A DNA stretch of 6,453 nt from Bacteroidota bacterium. GTDB taxonomy: Bacteria > Bacteroidota > Bacteroidia > Bacteroidales > UBA1402. The position numbers were made by a program, and so were the translations under genes. Positions 6,327 to 6,453 of this stretch are shown here, piece after piece (within the stretch, counting starts at the first letter, position 1; each line of letters begins with the position of its first letter). Where the stretch lies: assembly GCA_030706285.1 (NCBI GenBank), contig JAUZOU010000178.1:1-6453 (forward strand). Direction: 5' to 3'. The notes under the pieces are model-generated. The model saw only the letters and a program-made list of their open reading frames with translations. It made no database searches and had not been told where the DNA came from.

Positions 6327-6453
6327 ATGAACAAACGAGTATTTGTCTCCGGATGCTATGACATGCTCCACAGCGGGCATGTCGCCTTTTTTAAAGAAGC
6401 TTCAACCTACGGTGATTTATTTGTTGGAATCGGCTCCGATTCGACTGTTATGG
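6327..6453 (+). CDS. Cytidylyltransferase-family nucleotidyltransferase, 3'-truncated by the window edge
   Basis: The frame beginning at ATG 6327 stays open to the window end (42 full codons). Its product starts MNKRVFVSGCYDMLHSGH, followed by YGDLFVGIGSD. This is the N-terminal half-motif of the HxGH nucleotidyltransferase superfamily: a first beta strand, the GCYD(M)LHSGH loop with His15 and His18 binding the nucleotide phosphates, then the second strand with GSD. Relatives include TagD (CTP:glycerol-3-phosphate), the C-terminal domain of HldE/RfaE (heptose-1-phosphate adenylyltransferase) and related enzymes of polysaccharide loci. Too little is visible to choose the nucleotide (CTP or ATP) or the acceptor. 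It begins 17 bases after rfbC on the same strand, so it is probably in the same operon. The leader TTATTGGAAAACC has no Shine-Dalgarno. Confidence 0.85.
   Translation, partial: MNKRVFVSGCYDMLHSGHVAFFKEASTYGDLFVGIGSDSTVM

Overview
The window is a run of nucleotide-sugar biosynthesis genes, all on the + strand, from a surface-polysaccharide (capsule, O-antigen or exopolysaccharide) locus. The likely source is a member of the Bacteroidota. Three observations support this: none of the six visible starts has a Shine-Dalgarno purine box, with A-rich or AT-rich leaders instead; two intergenic matches to the Bacteroidota -7 promoter element TAnnTTTG occur; and several enzymes carry what I recall as lineage-typical insertions (long-form Fcl, RmlB and Gmd). 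The genus cannot be fixed from this sequence.

Layout: (1) bases 1-1133, the C-terminal catalytic half of a CapD/WbpM-type membrane-anchored UDP-sugar 4,6-dehydratase, cut by the left edge of the window; (2) 1212-2363 gmd and 2453-3523 fcl, which together convert GDP-mannose to GDP-L-fucose; (3) a 209-base gap (3524-3732) holding a promoter-like -7 element and a short TTGTG tandem repeat; (4) 3733-4599 rfbA, 4641-5759 rfbB and 5761-6309 rfbC, the first three steps from glucose-1-phosphate to dTDP-L-rhamnose; (5) 6327 to the right edge, the first 42 codons of a cytidylyltransferase-fold nucleotidyltransferase, cut by the window end.

The genes supply activated sugars on three carriers: UDP (CapD-like), GDP (Gmd/Fcl) and dTDP (RfbABC). 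A fourth activation chemistry, probably CDP- or ADP-linked, may start with the last gene. All are expected to be cytoplasmic except the CapD-like enzyme, whose missing N-terminal half normally anchors it in the inner membrane. The dTDP-rhamnose branch lacks its last enzyme (rfbD/rmlD) here. No glycosyltransferase, flippase or polymerase is present, so the polymer cannot be inferred.

I found no RNA gene, mobile element, CRISPR array or clearly new system. Apart from a few sequence-level oddities listed as findings, this is an ordinary accessory polysaccharide region.
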